Below, in pieces: positions 18,258-27,229 of a stretch of DNA of 64,000 bases. The notes below the pieces were generated by a model. It did not search any database, was not told the DNA's origin, and worked only from the letters and a program-made list of their open reading frames with translations. This DNA comes from Ensifer sp. LC163. Its GTDB lineage: Bacteria; Pseudomonadota; Alphaproteobacteria; Rhizobiales; Rhizobiaceae. The stretch lies in NCBI RefSeq assembly GCF_001695855.1, contig NZ_MBSS01000001.1:620001-684000 (forward strand). The letters are read 5' to 3'. Each line of letters begins with the position of its first letter. Position 1 is the first letter of the stretch. The position numbers and the translations under genes are program-made.

Positions 18258-19160
18258 ATGTTCAAACTCGCCCATATCTCCGATGTCCATCTCGGCCCTC
18301 TGCCCGACCTCTCCTTGAGGGAGCTTGCCTCCAAGCGCATCACCGGCTTCGTCAACTGGCACCGGAACCGTAGACGGCACCTGTTCACGGGCACGCTCGA
18401 CTGCCTGATGGCCGATATCGAGAAGCGCGATCCCGACCACATGGCGATCACCGGAGACCTGGTGAACCTCGCCTCGTCGCGGGAGATCACGGCGGTCACC
18501 GATTGGCTCGAGGACGCCGGCGATCCCGCCAACATCTCGATCGTCCCGGGCAACCACGATGCCTATGTGCCCGGCGCCTACGAAAAGACGACGCGCGCCT
18601 GGTATCCCTATATGCGCGCCGATGGCGCACCGGCCAATTGGCACGAGAGCCACCGTTGTTTCCCCTATATGCGGGTGCGCGGCCCGGTGGCGCTGATCGG
18701 CTGCTCGACCGCAGTGGCGACACCGCCCTTTGCCGCCAGCGGATATTTCGGCCAGAGGCAGGCGCGGGCCACCGTCAACCTGCTGCGCCAGGCGGGCGAT
18801 GCCGGGCTCTTCCGCGTGGTGATGATCCACCATCCGCCAATCCGCGGTGCCACCTCGCTGCACAAGCGCATGCTCGGCATCCGCCGGTTTGCAGCGACGA
18901 TCTCGTCCGGCGGTGCCGAACTGGTGATCCACGGCCACACGCACCTGAACACCGTCTATTCGCTCAAGGGCCCGAACGGCCCCGTGCCGGTCGTCGGCAT
19001 CTCCTCCGCGTCGCAGGGGCCGGGCGGCCACAAGCCGCAGGCCGCCTACAACCTGTTCACGATTGCCGGTGAGGCCGGTAACTGGCACCTCACCCGCGAG
19101 CGCTACGCGCTCAACGCTGATGCGACCGGCGCGACGCTGGTCGAAACCACCCGCTTCTAG
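18258..19160 (+). CDS. Calcineurin-like metallophosphoesterase
   Basis: A 300-residue protein with the five metallophosphoesterase signatures in order: HISDVHLG (Asp9, His11), GDLVN, PGNHDAY, a late MIHHPP and VIHGHTHLN. These coordinate a dinuclear metal site. The substrate could be a cyclic nucleotide, a phosphoester or a phospholipid; this cannot be decided. Two ATGs lie one codon apart (18255 and 18258), and the second begins the usual MFKLAHISD start. The TAG stop abuts a downstream repeat. Confidence 0.88.
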   Translation: MFKLAHISDVHLGPLPDLSLRELASKRITGFVNWHRNRRRHLFTGTLDCLMADIEKRDPDHMAITGDLVNLASSREITAVTDWLEDAGDPANISIVPGNHDAYVPGAYEKTTRAWYPYMRADGAPANWHESHRCFPYMRVRGPVALIGCSTAVATPPFAASGYFGQRQARATVNLLRQAGDAGLFRVVMIHHPPIRGATSLHKRMLGIRRFAATISSGGAELVIHGHTHLNTVYSLKGPNGPVPVVGISSASQGPGGHKPQAAYNLFTIAGEAGNWHLTRERYALNADATGATLVETTRF

Positions 19161-19268
19161 GTCATGTCGCGCAAAAGTGCGCAGCGGTTTTGCGATAACG
19201 ACATGCGAGGGAACACGAGCTTAAAGCGCAACAAGCGGATCTGAAAGATCGCGGCGCGCTTTAGGCCC
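19161..19268 (+). repeat. Third repeat family (CATGTCGCGCAAAAG...GACATG)
   Basis: This begins immediately after the phosphoesterase stop: TCATGTCGCGCAAAAGTGCG, GCAGCGGTTTTGCGATAACG, ACATGCGAGG, then GAGCTTAAAGCGC and its inverted GCGCGCTTTA. I recognise this layout from memory as a common dispersed rhizobial intergenic repeat. Only one copy lies in this window. The remaining 180 bp to the next gene show no gene. Confidence 0.5.
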
Positions 19269-19452
19269 CTCGCCCGAAGGCCGCTTGAACGAGCAGACCG
19301 GCCTGTTTTTCGCCGGAGCCTCGTCGCCGGGCGAATAAATGCGTCTGTTCGTGCGTCACACTCCCGTTCGGGTTCCCACAACCGGCAGAGCGATCTATTC
19401 TCTGTGCCGAAAATGGTGTGCTCGGCGCCATTGCAGATGATGGGAGATCGGC

Positions 19453-20004
19453 ATGATGTACCGCAAGACCATTCTATGTGCCCTGTTTGCCGCCAGCGCG
19501 GCTGCCTTTGCAGGGCAGACGGCCATGGCCGCCGGCGAGGACACCAGCGAGCCGCCGAAGAAAACCAAGACGAGCAGCGAATGCACCAATGGCAAGATCT
19601 GGGATGCCAAGAAGAACGCCTGCGTCAACGCCAAGAAGAGCGATCTGAGCGACGACATCCTGTTTGAGGCCGCCCGCGAGCTTGCCTACGCCGGTCAGTA
19701 TGAGAACTCCATCAAGGTTCTCGGCGCCGTCAAGGATCAAAAAAGCGCCCGCGTGCTGAACTATCTCGGTTATGCCAACCGCAAGGCCGGCCGCATGGAA
19801 CTCGGCATGCAGTATTACAAGTGCGCGCTTCAGGCCGACGAGAACTATATCCTCGCCCGCTCCTACATGGGCCAGGCCCTGATCGAGCAGGGTCAGATCG
19901 AGGATGCCCGCGTACAATTGGTCGAGATCCGCGATCGCGGCGGCGAGGACAGCTGGGCCTATCGCTCGCTGCTGCAATCGCTCGGCGGCGTCAGACAATA
20001 TTGA
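19453..20004 (+). CDS. Exported tetratricopeptide-repeat protein
   Basis: A 183-residue protein with a signal peptide (first ~27 residues, ending QTAMAA). A short lysine-rich, cysteine-containing segment (SSECTNGKIWDAKKNACVN) suggests a disulphide. About three TPR-like helical pairs then cover residues 70-175, for example ARVLNYLGYANRKAGRMELG and NYILARSYMGQALIEQGQIE. GGGAGA lies upstream of the ATG. It probably acts in the periplasm as a protein-interaction scaffold; partner unknown. Confidence 0.85.
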   Translation: MMYRKTILCALFAASAAAFAGQTAMAAGEDTSEPPKKTKTSSECTNGKIWDAKKNACVNAKKSDLSDDILFEAARELAYAGQYENSIKVLGAVKDQKSARVLNYLGYANRKAGRMELGMQYYKCALQADENYILARSYMGQALIEQGQIEDARVQLVEIRDRGGEDSWAYRSLLQSLGGVRQY

Positions 20005-20068
20005 TGCATGCCCTCTGCCTTCCCGAACATGGGAAGGCAGCCGCGGCATCGACCCAAGAAGCCTTTCC

Positions 20069-20968
20069 TCAGATGCGCTTCTTCTCGGTCCATTCCGGCG
20101 GCAGGCCCAGCGCGCCGCCGACGATGCCCGTCACGCCCGAGCCACGCCCGAAGATAGCGCAATCGGGATCGGTCGACTTGCCGGTAACGGCATAGGAGAC
20201 GCTGTTCGAGACGTTCTTCATTGACGGCAGTTCGAAGCCGGACTTCATCGGGTCGTTCGATTTTGCCAGCAACGCACTGAAATCGTCGGAAAAATCGCCG
20301 GCCAGTTCGAACGCATCGGCAGCGGTCGACGCGCGCGAACCGTTGGTCAGGATGTTGGCTCCGCGCGCCCATGTCAGCCCGGCGATCTGCTTGCCCTTCG
20401 CATCGAAGGCCTCCGCCTCGACGGCGAGACTGCCAAGGCCGATCGGAATGCGCGGAACCGGCACGGGGGAAACCGCCGTGGTGACAGTCGACACGCCGGC
20501 GACGACGGCGTTCGTTGCCTTGACCTTGCTGACCACGGAGCGCACGGCCATATCCGCCGGCTTCGATACCGGTACCACATCGAAATGTGCACTGAGTGCC
20601 TCGCACAGCGACCGGTCGATGGCCGTTGCCACCAGCTTCTTCTGCGGGTCGCCGAGCGTGCCGACATCGGCATTGGCGGCAAAGGTCGTCGGGATCAGAT
20701 GCACCGTCTTGACGTTCTTGGTCGAAGCGGAATCCACCCGATATTTCGTCTTGGTCACCATGCCGTCGCTGGCGACGAAATCCTTGTAGGACGACAGCGA
20801 ACCGGTTTCACTGAGGGACGCGCTCTGGCAGGCCGCAAGGCCTGTCAGCAACGCGGTCAGCCCGGCAATCCGGATGCAGGCCCGCGCCGGCCGCAACCGA
20901 TCAGAACGCGATCGCCCCGTGGATCGCCGACCGTCACGTCTTCCGCTACCGCATTCTTGTTTGTTCAT
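20069..20968 (-). CDS. DUF3313 family lipoprotein
   Basis: A 299-residue protein with a basic N-terminus, a hydrophobic stretch and the lipobox LTGLAAC (Cys47), so an outer- or inner-membrane lipoprotein is likely. The body has the DUF3313 pattern: YKDFVASDGMVTKTKYRVD near the start and a central glycine/valine segment. The ATG at 20968 is chosen because GGGGGAAG lies 5 nt before it; an in-frame TTG 18 nt upstream has no such site. Function unknown. It is divergent from the ECF sigma factor gene, with 290 bp between starts. Confidence 0.82.
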   Translation of the reverse strand: MNKQECGSGRRDGRRSTGRSRSDRLRPARACIRIAGLTALLTGLAACQSASLSETGSLSSYKDFVASDGMVTKTKYRVDSASTKNVKTVHLIPTTFAANADVGTLGDPQKKLVATAIDRSLCEALSAHFDVVPVSKPADMAVRSVVSKVKATNAVVAGVSTVTTAVSPVPVPRIPIGLGSLAVEAEAFDAKGKQIAGLTWARGANILTNGSRASTAADAFELAGDFSDDFSALLAKSNDPMKSGFELPSMKNVSNSVSYAVTGKSTDPDCAIFGRGSGVTGIVGGALGLPPEWTEKKRI

Positions 20969-21258
20969 TGACACTTCCCCCGACAACGACCTGCAGTTGT
21001 GCGGATGAGTACCGATCAGATTCGGGCCGAACTTTGGCGCAATGCCGGCCAGCCCTTGCAGTTTACGGTAACGAAAGCGCCGCGAGATGGAACGCCGATG
21101 CGCGAAGGTTTTTGGGATAATGGCGCGCGAAAGAACAGATTTCGCTTTCCGATCCGTGACTTCCCTTGCAGACTGAGGACCAAATGTTTCATATCATTCG
21201 CTGTGGATATTACTTGGCGAATAAAGACACGATCCCGCACGTTTCATTTGGAAGAGCA

Positions 21259-21777
21259 ATGCGCCCAGCGGCAGAAACGAAGGACTTCAGACGCGACTTG
21301 GTCAGCCTGCTGCCCAAATTGCGCCGCTTCGCGATGACATTGACGCGCAATGCACATGATGCCGATGACCTTGTCCAGGAAGCTTGCGAAAGAGCGATTA
21401 CGCGCAGTCACCTCTGGAACGGCGAAGGCCGCCTCGAAAGCTGGATCTACGCCATGACGCGCAATCTTTGGGTCGACGAGATCCGCAAGAGGAAGGTCCG
21501 AACCGGCAGTGGTACGATCGATGTGTCCGACCAGGATGAACTGAGCGTCGAGGCCTCCGCCGAGAAAGCCGTCTACGCCAATCAACTGCAGAAGATGATC
21601 CTCTCTATGCCCGAGGGCCTGGCAAGCACCTTCCTTCTGGTCAATGTCGAAGGCCACAGCTACCGCGAAACGGCCGATATCCTCGGCATTCCCATCGGCA
21701 CGGTGATGAGCAGGCTGTCGACGGCGCGCCTGAGGCTCGCCGCGATGATTTCCGAGAACACCGAAAGGAGGGCATGA
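21259..21777 (+). CDS. ECF-type RNA polymerase sigma factor
   Basis: A 172-residue sigma-70 family protein with only regions 2 and 4. Region 2 carries RNAHDADDLVQEACERA and WIYAMTRNLWVDEIRKRK; region 4 carries the helix-turn-helix SYRETADILGIPIGTVMSRL. The ATG at 21259 has GGAAGAG just upstream. The gene for a membrane-bound anti-sigma factor follows after 3 nt, so the pair probably forms a stress-signalling switch. The regulon is unknown; no clear autoregulatory promoter was identified. Confidence 0.92.
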   Translation: MRPAAETKDFRRDLVSLLPKLRRFAMTLTRNAHDADDLVQEACERAITRSHLWNGEGRLESWIYAMTRNLWVDEIRKRKVRTGSGTIDVSDQDELSVEASAEKAVYANQLQKMILSMPEGLASTFLLVNVEGHSYRETADILGIPIGTVMSRLSTARLRLAAMISENTERRA

Positions 21778-21780
21778 CCG

Positions 21781-22608
21781 TTGCAGCAGACGAAAGGTCA
21801 CGCGCTCGAAATCCGGTTGTGCGCCTATATCGACGGCGAACTCGGCGAGGCAGAAAAGACTGAACTCGAGACACTCCTCGCCCATGACGAGGACGCCAAG
21901 GCGTTGTTTGAAAAGCTGAAGGCGGGCAGCGCCTTCGGCGACACGGCTTTCGAGGATTTCCTTCACGATCCCGTTCCGCTGGCTCTGGTGCGTCAGATCA
22001 AGCAGGGCTCCGGCATCAATCCCAAGGCGGAACGCGTAACCATAGCGGCCGCCAATGTGCGCAGTGCACGCATCTGGCCACGTGTCATGGCGGCATCCGT
22101 GGCGCTGGTGTTGGTCGGTGGCGCCACCGGCTTTATCATCGGCACGGCCAACAACGTCGCCGAGCCGACGAAGCTCGCGTCGGCACGCACCTGGCTTGAC
22201 GACATCGCCGACTACCACCGCATCTATTCGCGACAGAAGGAACGCCTCGTCGAGGTTCCGGCCTCCGACGCGCCGAAGATCGAGACATGGCTCGCCTCCA
22301 GCGTCGGTGTCCCGTTCACCATTCCCAACCTGACCGGCAAGGGCCTGAACTTCGAGGGTGCGCGCCTGCTTGTCGCCAACAGCAAACCCGTCGCGCAACT
22401 CATCTATCGCAATGCCGATGGCGATGTGTTTGCGATCTGTTTCCTCAAGGACAGCGACAGCCCGCAGTCCGACAAGTTCTCCGAAAGCATCCGCGACGAT
22501 CTTGGCATGGTTTCCTGGCAGCGCGGCGGCGCGTCCTTCGTGGTCGTCGGTCCGTCTGCCACCGTCGGCCTGCACGATCTCGCCGAAGCGGTCGCAACGA
22601 CGATCTGA
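21781..22608 (+). CDS. Membrane-anchored anti-sigma factor
   Basis: A 275-residue protein. The N-terminal cytoplasmic ~75 residues contain ICAYIDGELGEAEKTELE-like anti-sigma features (read here as LCAYIDGELGEAEKTELE). One transmembrane helix lies at about residues 100-118 (VMAASVALVLVGGATGF), followed by a periplasmic domain. The start is a TTG at 21781: AGGAGGG lies 8 nt before it, an in-frame stop lies just upstream, and the nearby ATG at 21774 is in another frame. It is the partner of the sigma factor ending 3 nt upstream. The signal sensed is unknown. Confidence 0.85.
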   Translation: MQQTKGHALEIRLCAYIDGELGEAEKTELETLLAHDEDAKALFEKLKAGSAFGDTAFEDFLHDPVPLALVRQIKQGSGINPKAERVTIAAANVRSARIWPRVMAASVALVLVGGATGFIIGTANNVAEPTKLASARTWLDDIADYHRIYSRQKERLVEVPASDAPKIETWLASSVGVPFTIPNLTGKGLNFEGARLLVANSKPVAQLIYRNADGDVFAICFLKDSDSPQSDKFSESIRDDLGMVSWQRGGASFVVVGPSATVGLHDLAEAVATTI

Positions 22609-22688
22609 GTCCACGCCTTGAAAGCGTAGCTGAGCCGCGACCTCCGCGAACGTTCGGGAACGGTCTCATCGCAGCGCCCGTTGCCGGA

Positions 22689-22976
22689 GTGGATCTCGCG
22701 GCCGATGCAAGGACAGCGCTTCTTCAAGCCGACCGCGCGGCAAAGGAAGCCGCAGAACGACCCAGCTCGCCCGAGCGTCAGGCGGTCGCGGCGGCCCGCG
22801 AGGAGTGGCGCATCAATCGCGAACGGGTAAAAATCGAGGAGCGCGAGCGCGCGCCGGCCGAGCGCGGGGCCGACCGTGATCGGCGTCACCCCGATCGCAA
22901 GGCTCGGCGGGCCCGGCAGGCTCCTTGCGACCGACAGGCCGGCATGACGCCCGCGTCATTGCCAGACCGTGATTGA
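22689..22976 (+). other. Possible charged small protein or degraded gene
   Basis: Within the 432-bp gap between the anti-sigma gene and leuA, one plus-strand frame from GTG 22689 to TGA 22976 encodes 95 residues rich in Ala, Arg and Glu (a helix-forming AADARTALLQADRAAKEAAE followed by EEWRINRERVKIEERER). There is no clear ribosome site and the end is very arginine-rich. It could be the tail of a decayed gene. Low confidence. Confidence 0.22.
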
Positions 22977-22998
22977 GAGTTGTGTCAGGTATCGATCG

Positions 22999-23035
22999 AA
23001 AACGCCGCGCGTCCGTTTCGGGCGCGCGGCGTTTT
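22999..23035. terminator. Bidirectional intrinsic terminator before leuA 3' end
   Basis: A 13-bp perfect stem, AAAACGCCGCGCG, faces CGCGCGGCGTTTT across an 11-nt loop, with A/T runs on both sides. It can terminate leuA (minus strand) and any plus-strand transcript from the sigma/anti-sigma operon. Confidence 0.85.
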
Positions 23036-23040
23036 GGTGA

Positions 23041-24750
23041 TCAGCCGCGCTTCATTTCCAGCACGCGGTTTGCCGCCGAGACGATCGCTTCCAGTGAGGC
23101 AGCCACGATGTTCGTGTTGATGCCGGCGCCGAACAGCTTGCCGCCAGGGTGCTCCATCTCGACGTAGGCGATGGCGGCGGCGTTCGAGCCGTGCTGCAGT
23201 GAATGCTCGGAGTAGTCGGCGACCGAGAGATCGACGCCGAGATAGATCGACAGCGCGTTGATGAAGCCGTCGATCGGACCGGTGCCCTTGCCCTCGATGC
23301 GCTTGATCTCGCCGTTGTCGGTGATCTCAGCCGAAACCACGCGCACACCCTTGTGTTCGCCCACCGGATAGGTGTGGTGATCGACGAACTTGATGCGCGC
23401 GCCCGGCTGCTCGACATAACGCTCGATGAAACGCTCGTGGATGCGCTTGGAGGGTAGCTCCTTGCCTTCCTCGTCAGTGATGCGCTGGATGTCCTCGCGG
23501 AACTCGACCTGCAGGTTGCGCGGCAGGTTGATGCCGTAGTCTTCCTGCAGGATATAGGCGATGCCGCCCTTGCCCGACTGCGAATTGATGCGAATGATCG
23601 CCTCATAGGAGCGACCGACGTCACGCGGATCGATCGGCAGGTACGGCACTTCCCACAATGGCTTGTTGGCGGTCTTGATCGCCTTCATGCCCTTGTTGAT
23701 CGCGTCCTGGTGCGATCCGGAGAAGGCCGTATAGACCAGTTCGCCGACGTAAGGGTGGCGCTCCGGAATGACCATCTGGTTGGAATACTCGTAGACTTCC
23801 TTGATCCGCTCGATATCGGAGCAGTCCAACTTCGGGTCCACGCCCTGGGTGAACATGTTCAACGCCAGCGTCACGACGTCGACGTTGCCCGTGCGCTCGC
23901 CATTGCCGAAAAGTGTGCCTTCGACGCGGTCGGCACCGGCCATCAGGCCGAGCTCGGTCGCCGCGATGCCGGTGCCGCGGTCATTGTGCGGATGCAGCGA
24001 AATGATCAGGCTCTCGCGATTGTCGAGGTTGCGGCACATCCATTCGATCTGGTCGGCATAGATGTTCGGCGTCGCCATCTCGACGGTCGACGGCAGGTTG
24101 AGGATCAGCTTGTTGTCCGGGGTCGGCTTGACGATCTCGGTTACGGCGTTGCAGATCTCCAGCGCCACTTCCAGCTCAGTGCCGGTGAAGCTCTCCGGCG
24201 AATACTCGAAGCGATAGCCACCGCCGGCCTTGGCCGCCATGTCGGTGATCATCTTGGCCGCGTCGGTCGCGATCTGCTTGATGCCGGCGACATCCTTGGC
24301 AAACACCACGCGGCGCTGCAGTTCACTCGTGGAATTGTAGAAATGCACGATCGGCTTGTGGGCGCCCTGAAGCGCCTCGAAGGTCCGGGTGATCAGCTCC
24401 GGCCGGCACTGCACCAGCACCTGCAGGGACACGTCTTCGGCGACGTTGCCCTCCTCGATGCACCAGCGGGCGAAGTCGAAGTCCGTCTGCGAGGCCGAGG
24501 GGAAGCCGATCTCGATTTCCTTGAAGCCCATGTCCAGCAGCAGCTGGAACATGCGCGCCTTGCGGTCATGGCCCATCGGGTCGACGAGCGACTGATTGCC
24601 GTCACGCAGGTCGACCGAGCACCAGATCGGCGCCTGGGTGATCGTCTTCGACGGCCAGGTACGTTCGGCAAGCGCGATCTGCGGGTAAGGCTGATACTTC
24701 ACCGCCGCTTCCGGCATGCCGTTCTTGATGGAATGGGATTTCTGGATCAT
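23041..24750 (-). CDS. leuA: 2-Isopropylmalate synthase
   Basis: A 569-residue protein of the long LeuA form (N-terminus with YQPYPQIALAERTWPSKTI). It condenses acetyl-CoA with 2-oxoisovalerate, the first step of leucine synthesis. The catalytic barrel starts at VDLRDGNQSL (Arg49/Asp50), and the metal-binding motif SLHPHNDRGTG is present. The C-terminal regulatory domain that binds leucine is complete. A 455-bp region separates it from clpP and contains a possible leader peptide with a run of Leu codons, so attenuation is plausible. A strong terminator follows the stop. Confidence 0.95.
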   Translation of the reverse strand: MIQKSHSIKNGMPEAAVKYQPYPQIALAERTWPSKTITQAPIWCSVDLRDGNQSLVDPMGHDRKARMFQLLLDMGFKEIEIGFPSASQTDFDFARWCIEEGNVAEDVSLQVLVQCRPELITRTFEALQGAHKPIVHFYNSTSELQRRVVFAKDVAGIKQIATDAAKMITDMAAKAGGGYRFEYSPESFTGTELEVALEICNAVTEIVKPTPDNKLILNLPSTVEMATPNIYADQIEWMCRNLDNRESLIISLHPHNDRGTGIAATELGLMAGADRVEGTLFGNGERTGNVDVVTLALNMFTQGVDPKLDCSDIERIKEVYEYSNQMVIPERHPYVGELVYTAFSGSHQDAINKGMKAIKTANKPLWEVPYLPIDPRDVGRSYEAIIRINSQSGKGGIAYILQEDYGINLPRNLQVEFREDIQRITDEEGKELPSKRIHERFIERYVEQPGARIKFVDHHTYPVGEHKGVRVVSAEITDNGEIKRIEGKGTGPIDGFINALSIYLGVDLSVADYSEHSLQHGSNAAAIAYVEMEHPGGKLFGAGINTNIVAASLEAIVSAANRVLEMKRG

Positions 24751-24910
24751 TGCAGCTTCTCTTCATCACTGAGCGCTCTAGCCGCTTTGCCATAACCGAT
24801 CGGGGATCGGATTGCGATGGCAAATGCCGCGGCGGGCGCGCCTTTGTCCTAAAACTCTATCGGATTCGAGGAGCATCTGCCGGCGTGGCTTTTCGGCCGC
24901 CGGGCGCTCC

Positions 24911-25036
24911 TCAGCGAACCCGGCAACCGCGAGTAAGGCCGAGAAGAAGAAGCGAGGCGAAGGCGCGCAACGGCGCACGATTGTCATCGTGTGCGGCAGA
25001 GATCGTAGCGATCCGATATGCGTCGGCCTTGGTCAT
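24911..25036 (-). promoter_or_regulatory. Candidate leuA leader peptide with Leu-codon run
   Basis: A minus-strand frame from ATG 25036 to TGA 24911 (41 codons) ends ...FASLLLLGLTRGCRVR, five Leu codons out of six. It is followed at once by a long hairpin, GAGGAGC...GCTCCTC enclosing CCGGCG/CGCCGG (about 24864-24914), 114 nt before the leuA start. This is the layout expected of a leucine attenuator. Weaknesses are that no good ribosome site is seen and the hairpin lacks a clean U-run. Confidence 0.45.
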
Positions 25037-25137
25037 GCCAAAGCCTATACACGGCTTGCCGAAACGGAGCAAGGCTCCCGGGAGCCGAAACATGAAGCGG
25101 GCGGCCGCCACCCCTCTCGCGCGATGCTCGGCAAAGC

Positions 25138-25171
25138 AAAAGGGCACCGGCGCTACCGCCGATGCCCTTTG
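25138..25171 (-). terminator. Intrinsic terminator of clpP
   Basis: Read on the minus strand, AAAGGGCATCGGCG and CGCCGGTGCCCTTTT form a stem of about 13 bp with a 4-nt loop and a T-run, 35 nt after the clpP stop. Confidence 0.85.
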
Positions 25172-25205
25172 CGACCTCAACGTCGTTGCCGACGGAATGC
25201 GGGTC

Positions 25206-25790
25206 TCAGATATCAGAAACCGAGGTGATGATGCGCGAGACGAGACCGTAGTTCTTGGCCTCTTCAGCCGACAGCCAATAATCGCGTTCCGTATCCTTGG
25301 CGATCTTTTCGACCGACTGGCCAGTCGCTTCGGAGAAGATCCTGTTCAGGCGCTCGTTCATCTTGATGATTTCGCGTGCCTGGATCTCGATGTCAGAAGC
25401 CATGCCGCGGGTGCCGCCCGACGGTTGGTGAAGCAGGAAGCGGGTGTTCGGCAGGCAGACGCGACGCTCCTTGGGCACGCCGACATAGACCAGCGCGCCG
25501 GCCGATGCGACCCAGCCGGTGCCGATCGTCCAAACCTTCGGCTTCACGAACTTGATCATGTCGTGAATGCTGTCGCCGGATTCGACGTGGCCGCCCGGCG
25601 AGCTGACGAAGAGGCGAATGTCGTCATCGCTGGCGGACGCAAGCGCCACGAGCTGCGAGCACACCTTCTGCGCCAGTTCCTGCGTGATCGTGCCGTAGAT
25701 GAAAATCGAGCGCGACTTGAAAAGGTTCGCCTCCGTTTCCTTGCCCAAGGGCAGTTCGGTGTTCTTGTCTTCCTCGTCGTTGTCGTTCAT
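25206..25790 (-). CDS. clpP: ATP-dependent Clp protease proteolytic subunit (secondary ClpP)
   Basis: A 194-residue serine peptidase with the catalytic triad Ser96 (in GWVASAGAL), His121 (FLLHQPSGG) and Asp166 ([10 protein letters not shown]). It differs from the main ClpP: the usual GQAASMGA is replaced by GWVASAGA, and an acidic, hydrophilic N-terminus replaces the propeptide. It therefore matches the extra ClpP paralogues (ClpP3-like) found in rhizobia. No clpX lies next to it, another sign that it is not the primary copy. It works in the cytosol as a ring with a Clp ATPase. Confidence 0.92.
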   Translation of the reverse strand: MNDNDEEDKNTELPLGKETEANLFKSRSIFIYGTITQELAQKVCSQLVALASASDDDIRLFVSSPGGHVESGDSIHDMIKFVKPKVWTIGTGWVASAGALVYVGVPKERRVCLPNTRFLLHQPSGGTRGMASDIEIQAREIIKMNERLNRIFSEATGQSVEKIAKDTERDYWLSAEEAKNYGLVSRIITSVSDI

Positions 25791-26031
25791 CCGTGATTCT
25801 CCGGCGTCTCATGAATTTCTCTGTCAAAGTCAGATAATGCGACTCGACCGCGAAGACAATGCAACAAACCGAAGGGGCGACAAAGCGGCAATCCGGACTG
25901 TGCCTATGGTAAACGCTGCCACCGTCAAATGCCGTATGGACAGAGACCCAAAGCCCAATAAGATCGATCCCGTCAAAAAGCAGCAAAGGCGGGGCTGTCC
26001 TCCCAGGCCCTGTCGATCCATGGGGACAGAT

Positions 26032-26610
26032 ATGAACAGACGCATCCTGATTGCGGCGGCGGCGCTGATGGCATCCGCAGCACCCGCCTTCGCACATCTC
26101 AACCCGGACGAGCACGGCTCGTTTGCGGCCGGCTTCTCGCATCCACTCTTCGGCCTCGACCATATTCTGGTCATGGTCGCCGTCGGTCTCTGGGCGGCGC
26201 AGATTGGCGGTCGGGCGCTATGGATCGTGCCGACGGCCTTCGTTTCGATGATGGCCGTCGGCTTCGCGCTGGCAACCGCCGGCATCGAGCTTCCCTTTGT
26301 CGAGCCCGCGATCCTCGCCTCGGTCGTCGCACTGGGGTTGCTGGTGGCCATGGCCGTGCGCCTCGATACGGCCGCGTCGGCAGCGATCGTCGGCCTCTTC
26401 GCGCTCTTCCACGGTCATGCGCATGGCGGCGAACTCGGCAGCGCCGGCGCGCTTCCCTTCGCCGTCGGCTTCCTGATTGCAACCGCCGCCCTTCACGCGG
26501 CCGGCATCGGCCTTGGCATGATGCTCGGTCGCCTCTCAGGCGGCGGTGCGCTGGCGCGCGTTCTCGGCGGCATCACCGCACTTGCCGGCGCAGCCTTGAT
26601 CTTCGGCTGA
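26032..26610 (+). CDS. HupE/UreJ family membrane protein
   Basis: A 192-residue protein with a cleavable-looking signal (ending APAFA), then HLNPDEHGSFAAGFSHPLFGLDH, typical of HupE/UreJ, and about six membrane segments. The LFHGHAHGGELG motif between helices supplies metal-binding histidines. The family is implicated in nickel or cobalt uptake near hydrogenase or urease genes, but no such gene lies here, so the metal is uncertain. A GGGGAC site precedes the ATG. The 241 bp back to clpP hold nothing else I can support. Confidence 0.9.
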   Translation: MNRRILIAAAALMASAAPAFAHLNPDEHGSFAAGFSHPLFGLDHILVMVAVGLWAAQIGGRALWIVPTAFVSMMAVGFALATAGIELPFVEPAILASVVALGLLVAMAVRLDTAASAAIVGLFALFHGHAHGGELGSAGALPFAVGFLIATAALHAAGIGLGMMLGRLSGGGALARVLGGITALAGAALIFG

Positions 26611-26644
26611 CGGTCGTAACGAGCCGCAAAACGAAAATGGCGGG

Positions 26645-26752
26645 CTACAGCGCCGCGCGTCAAATATGACGGGCAAAGGACGCTGTAACACCTTAAATCT
26701 GCTGCATAATTTTCTCCTTAAATCGGACCCGATTTAAGGAATTATGCAGTAG
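26645..26752 (+). repeat. RIME-like element, copy 5
   Basis: A full consensus copy: CTACAGCGCCGCGCGTC, GGACGCTGTAACAC, CTGCATAATTTTCTCC, palindrome CTTAAATCGGACCCGATTTAAG, TTATGCAGTAG. It lies between convergent hupE-like and queF genes and ends 12 bp before the queF stop. Confidence 0.88.
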
Positions 26753-26764
26753 GCCCGCCATTTT

Positions 26765-27229
26765 CTATCCGCGTCCGCGATAGGCGGGAACGCCCTGGTC
26801 GGGCAACCAGAGCCCTTCCGGCGGCTTGCCGGTCTGCCAGAAGACATCGATCGGAATGCCGCCGCGCGGATACCAGTAGGCGCCGATGCGCAGCCATCGT
26901 GGCGACAAAAGCGTTACCAGCCGCCTTGCAATGTCGATGGTGCAATCCTCGTGGAAGGCGCCGTGATTGCGGAAGGAATGCAGGAACAGCTTCAGCGACT
27001 TCGATTCCACCAGCCATTCATCCGGCACGTAGTCGATGACGATGTGGGCGAAGTCAGGCTGGCCGGTCATCGGGCAGAGCGAAGTGAACTCCGGCGCGGT
27101 GAACCGCACCAGGAAGTCCGCGCCCTGGTTGCCACTCGGCACGCGCTCAAGCACCGCTTCGTCGGGGCTCTGCGGCAGGTCGACCTTCGCGCCCAATTGC
27201 GACAGGCCGGATACGTCAGTCTTGCTCAT
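26765..27229 (-). CDS. queF: NADPH-dependent 7-cyano-7-deazaguanine reductase
   Basis: A 154-residue enzyme of the short (YkvM-type) QueF class, which reduces preQ0 to preQ1 in queuosine synthesis. Catalytic Cys52 and Asp59 are in [17 protein letters not shown], and the signature [20 protein letters not shown] is intact. Its ATG overlaps the stop of the upstream cation-efflux gene by four bases, so it is co-translated with that gene, an unusual partner. No preQ1 riboswitch was recognised upstream. Confidence 0.95.
   Translation of the reverse strand: MSKTDVSGLSQLGAKVDLPQSPDEAVLERVPSGNQGADFLVRFTAPEFTSLCPMTGQPDFAHIVIDYVPDEWLVESKSLKLFLHSFRNHGAFHEDCTIDIARRLVTLLSPRWLRIGAYWYPRGGIPIDVFWQTGKPPEGLWLPDQGVPAYRGRG

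Noticed and set aside
21090-21130. GGAAC followed by GTT resembling an EcfG-type (general stress) promoter upstream of the sigma gene
   Set aside because: Spacing is about 14 nt instead of the 16-17 nt of the published consensus.
22404-22889. Minus-strand frame in the gap before leuA
   Set aside because: It overlaps the end of the anti-sigma gene in antisense, and its composition is Arg/Leu/Gly-rich without a motif.
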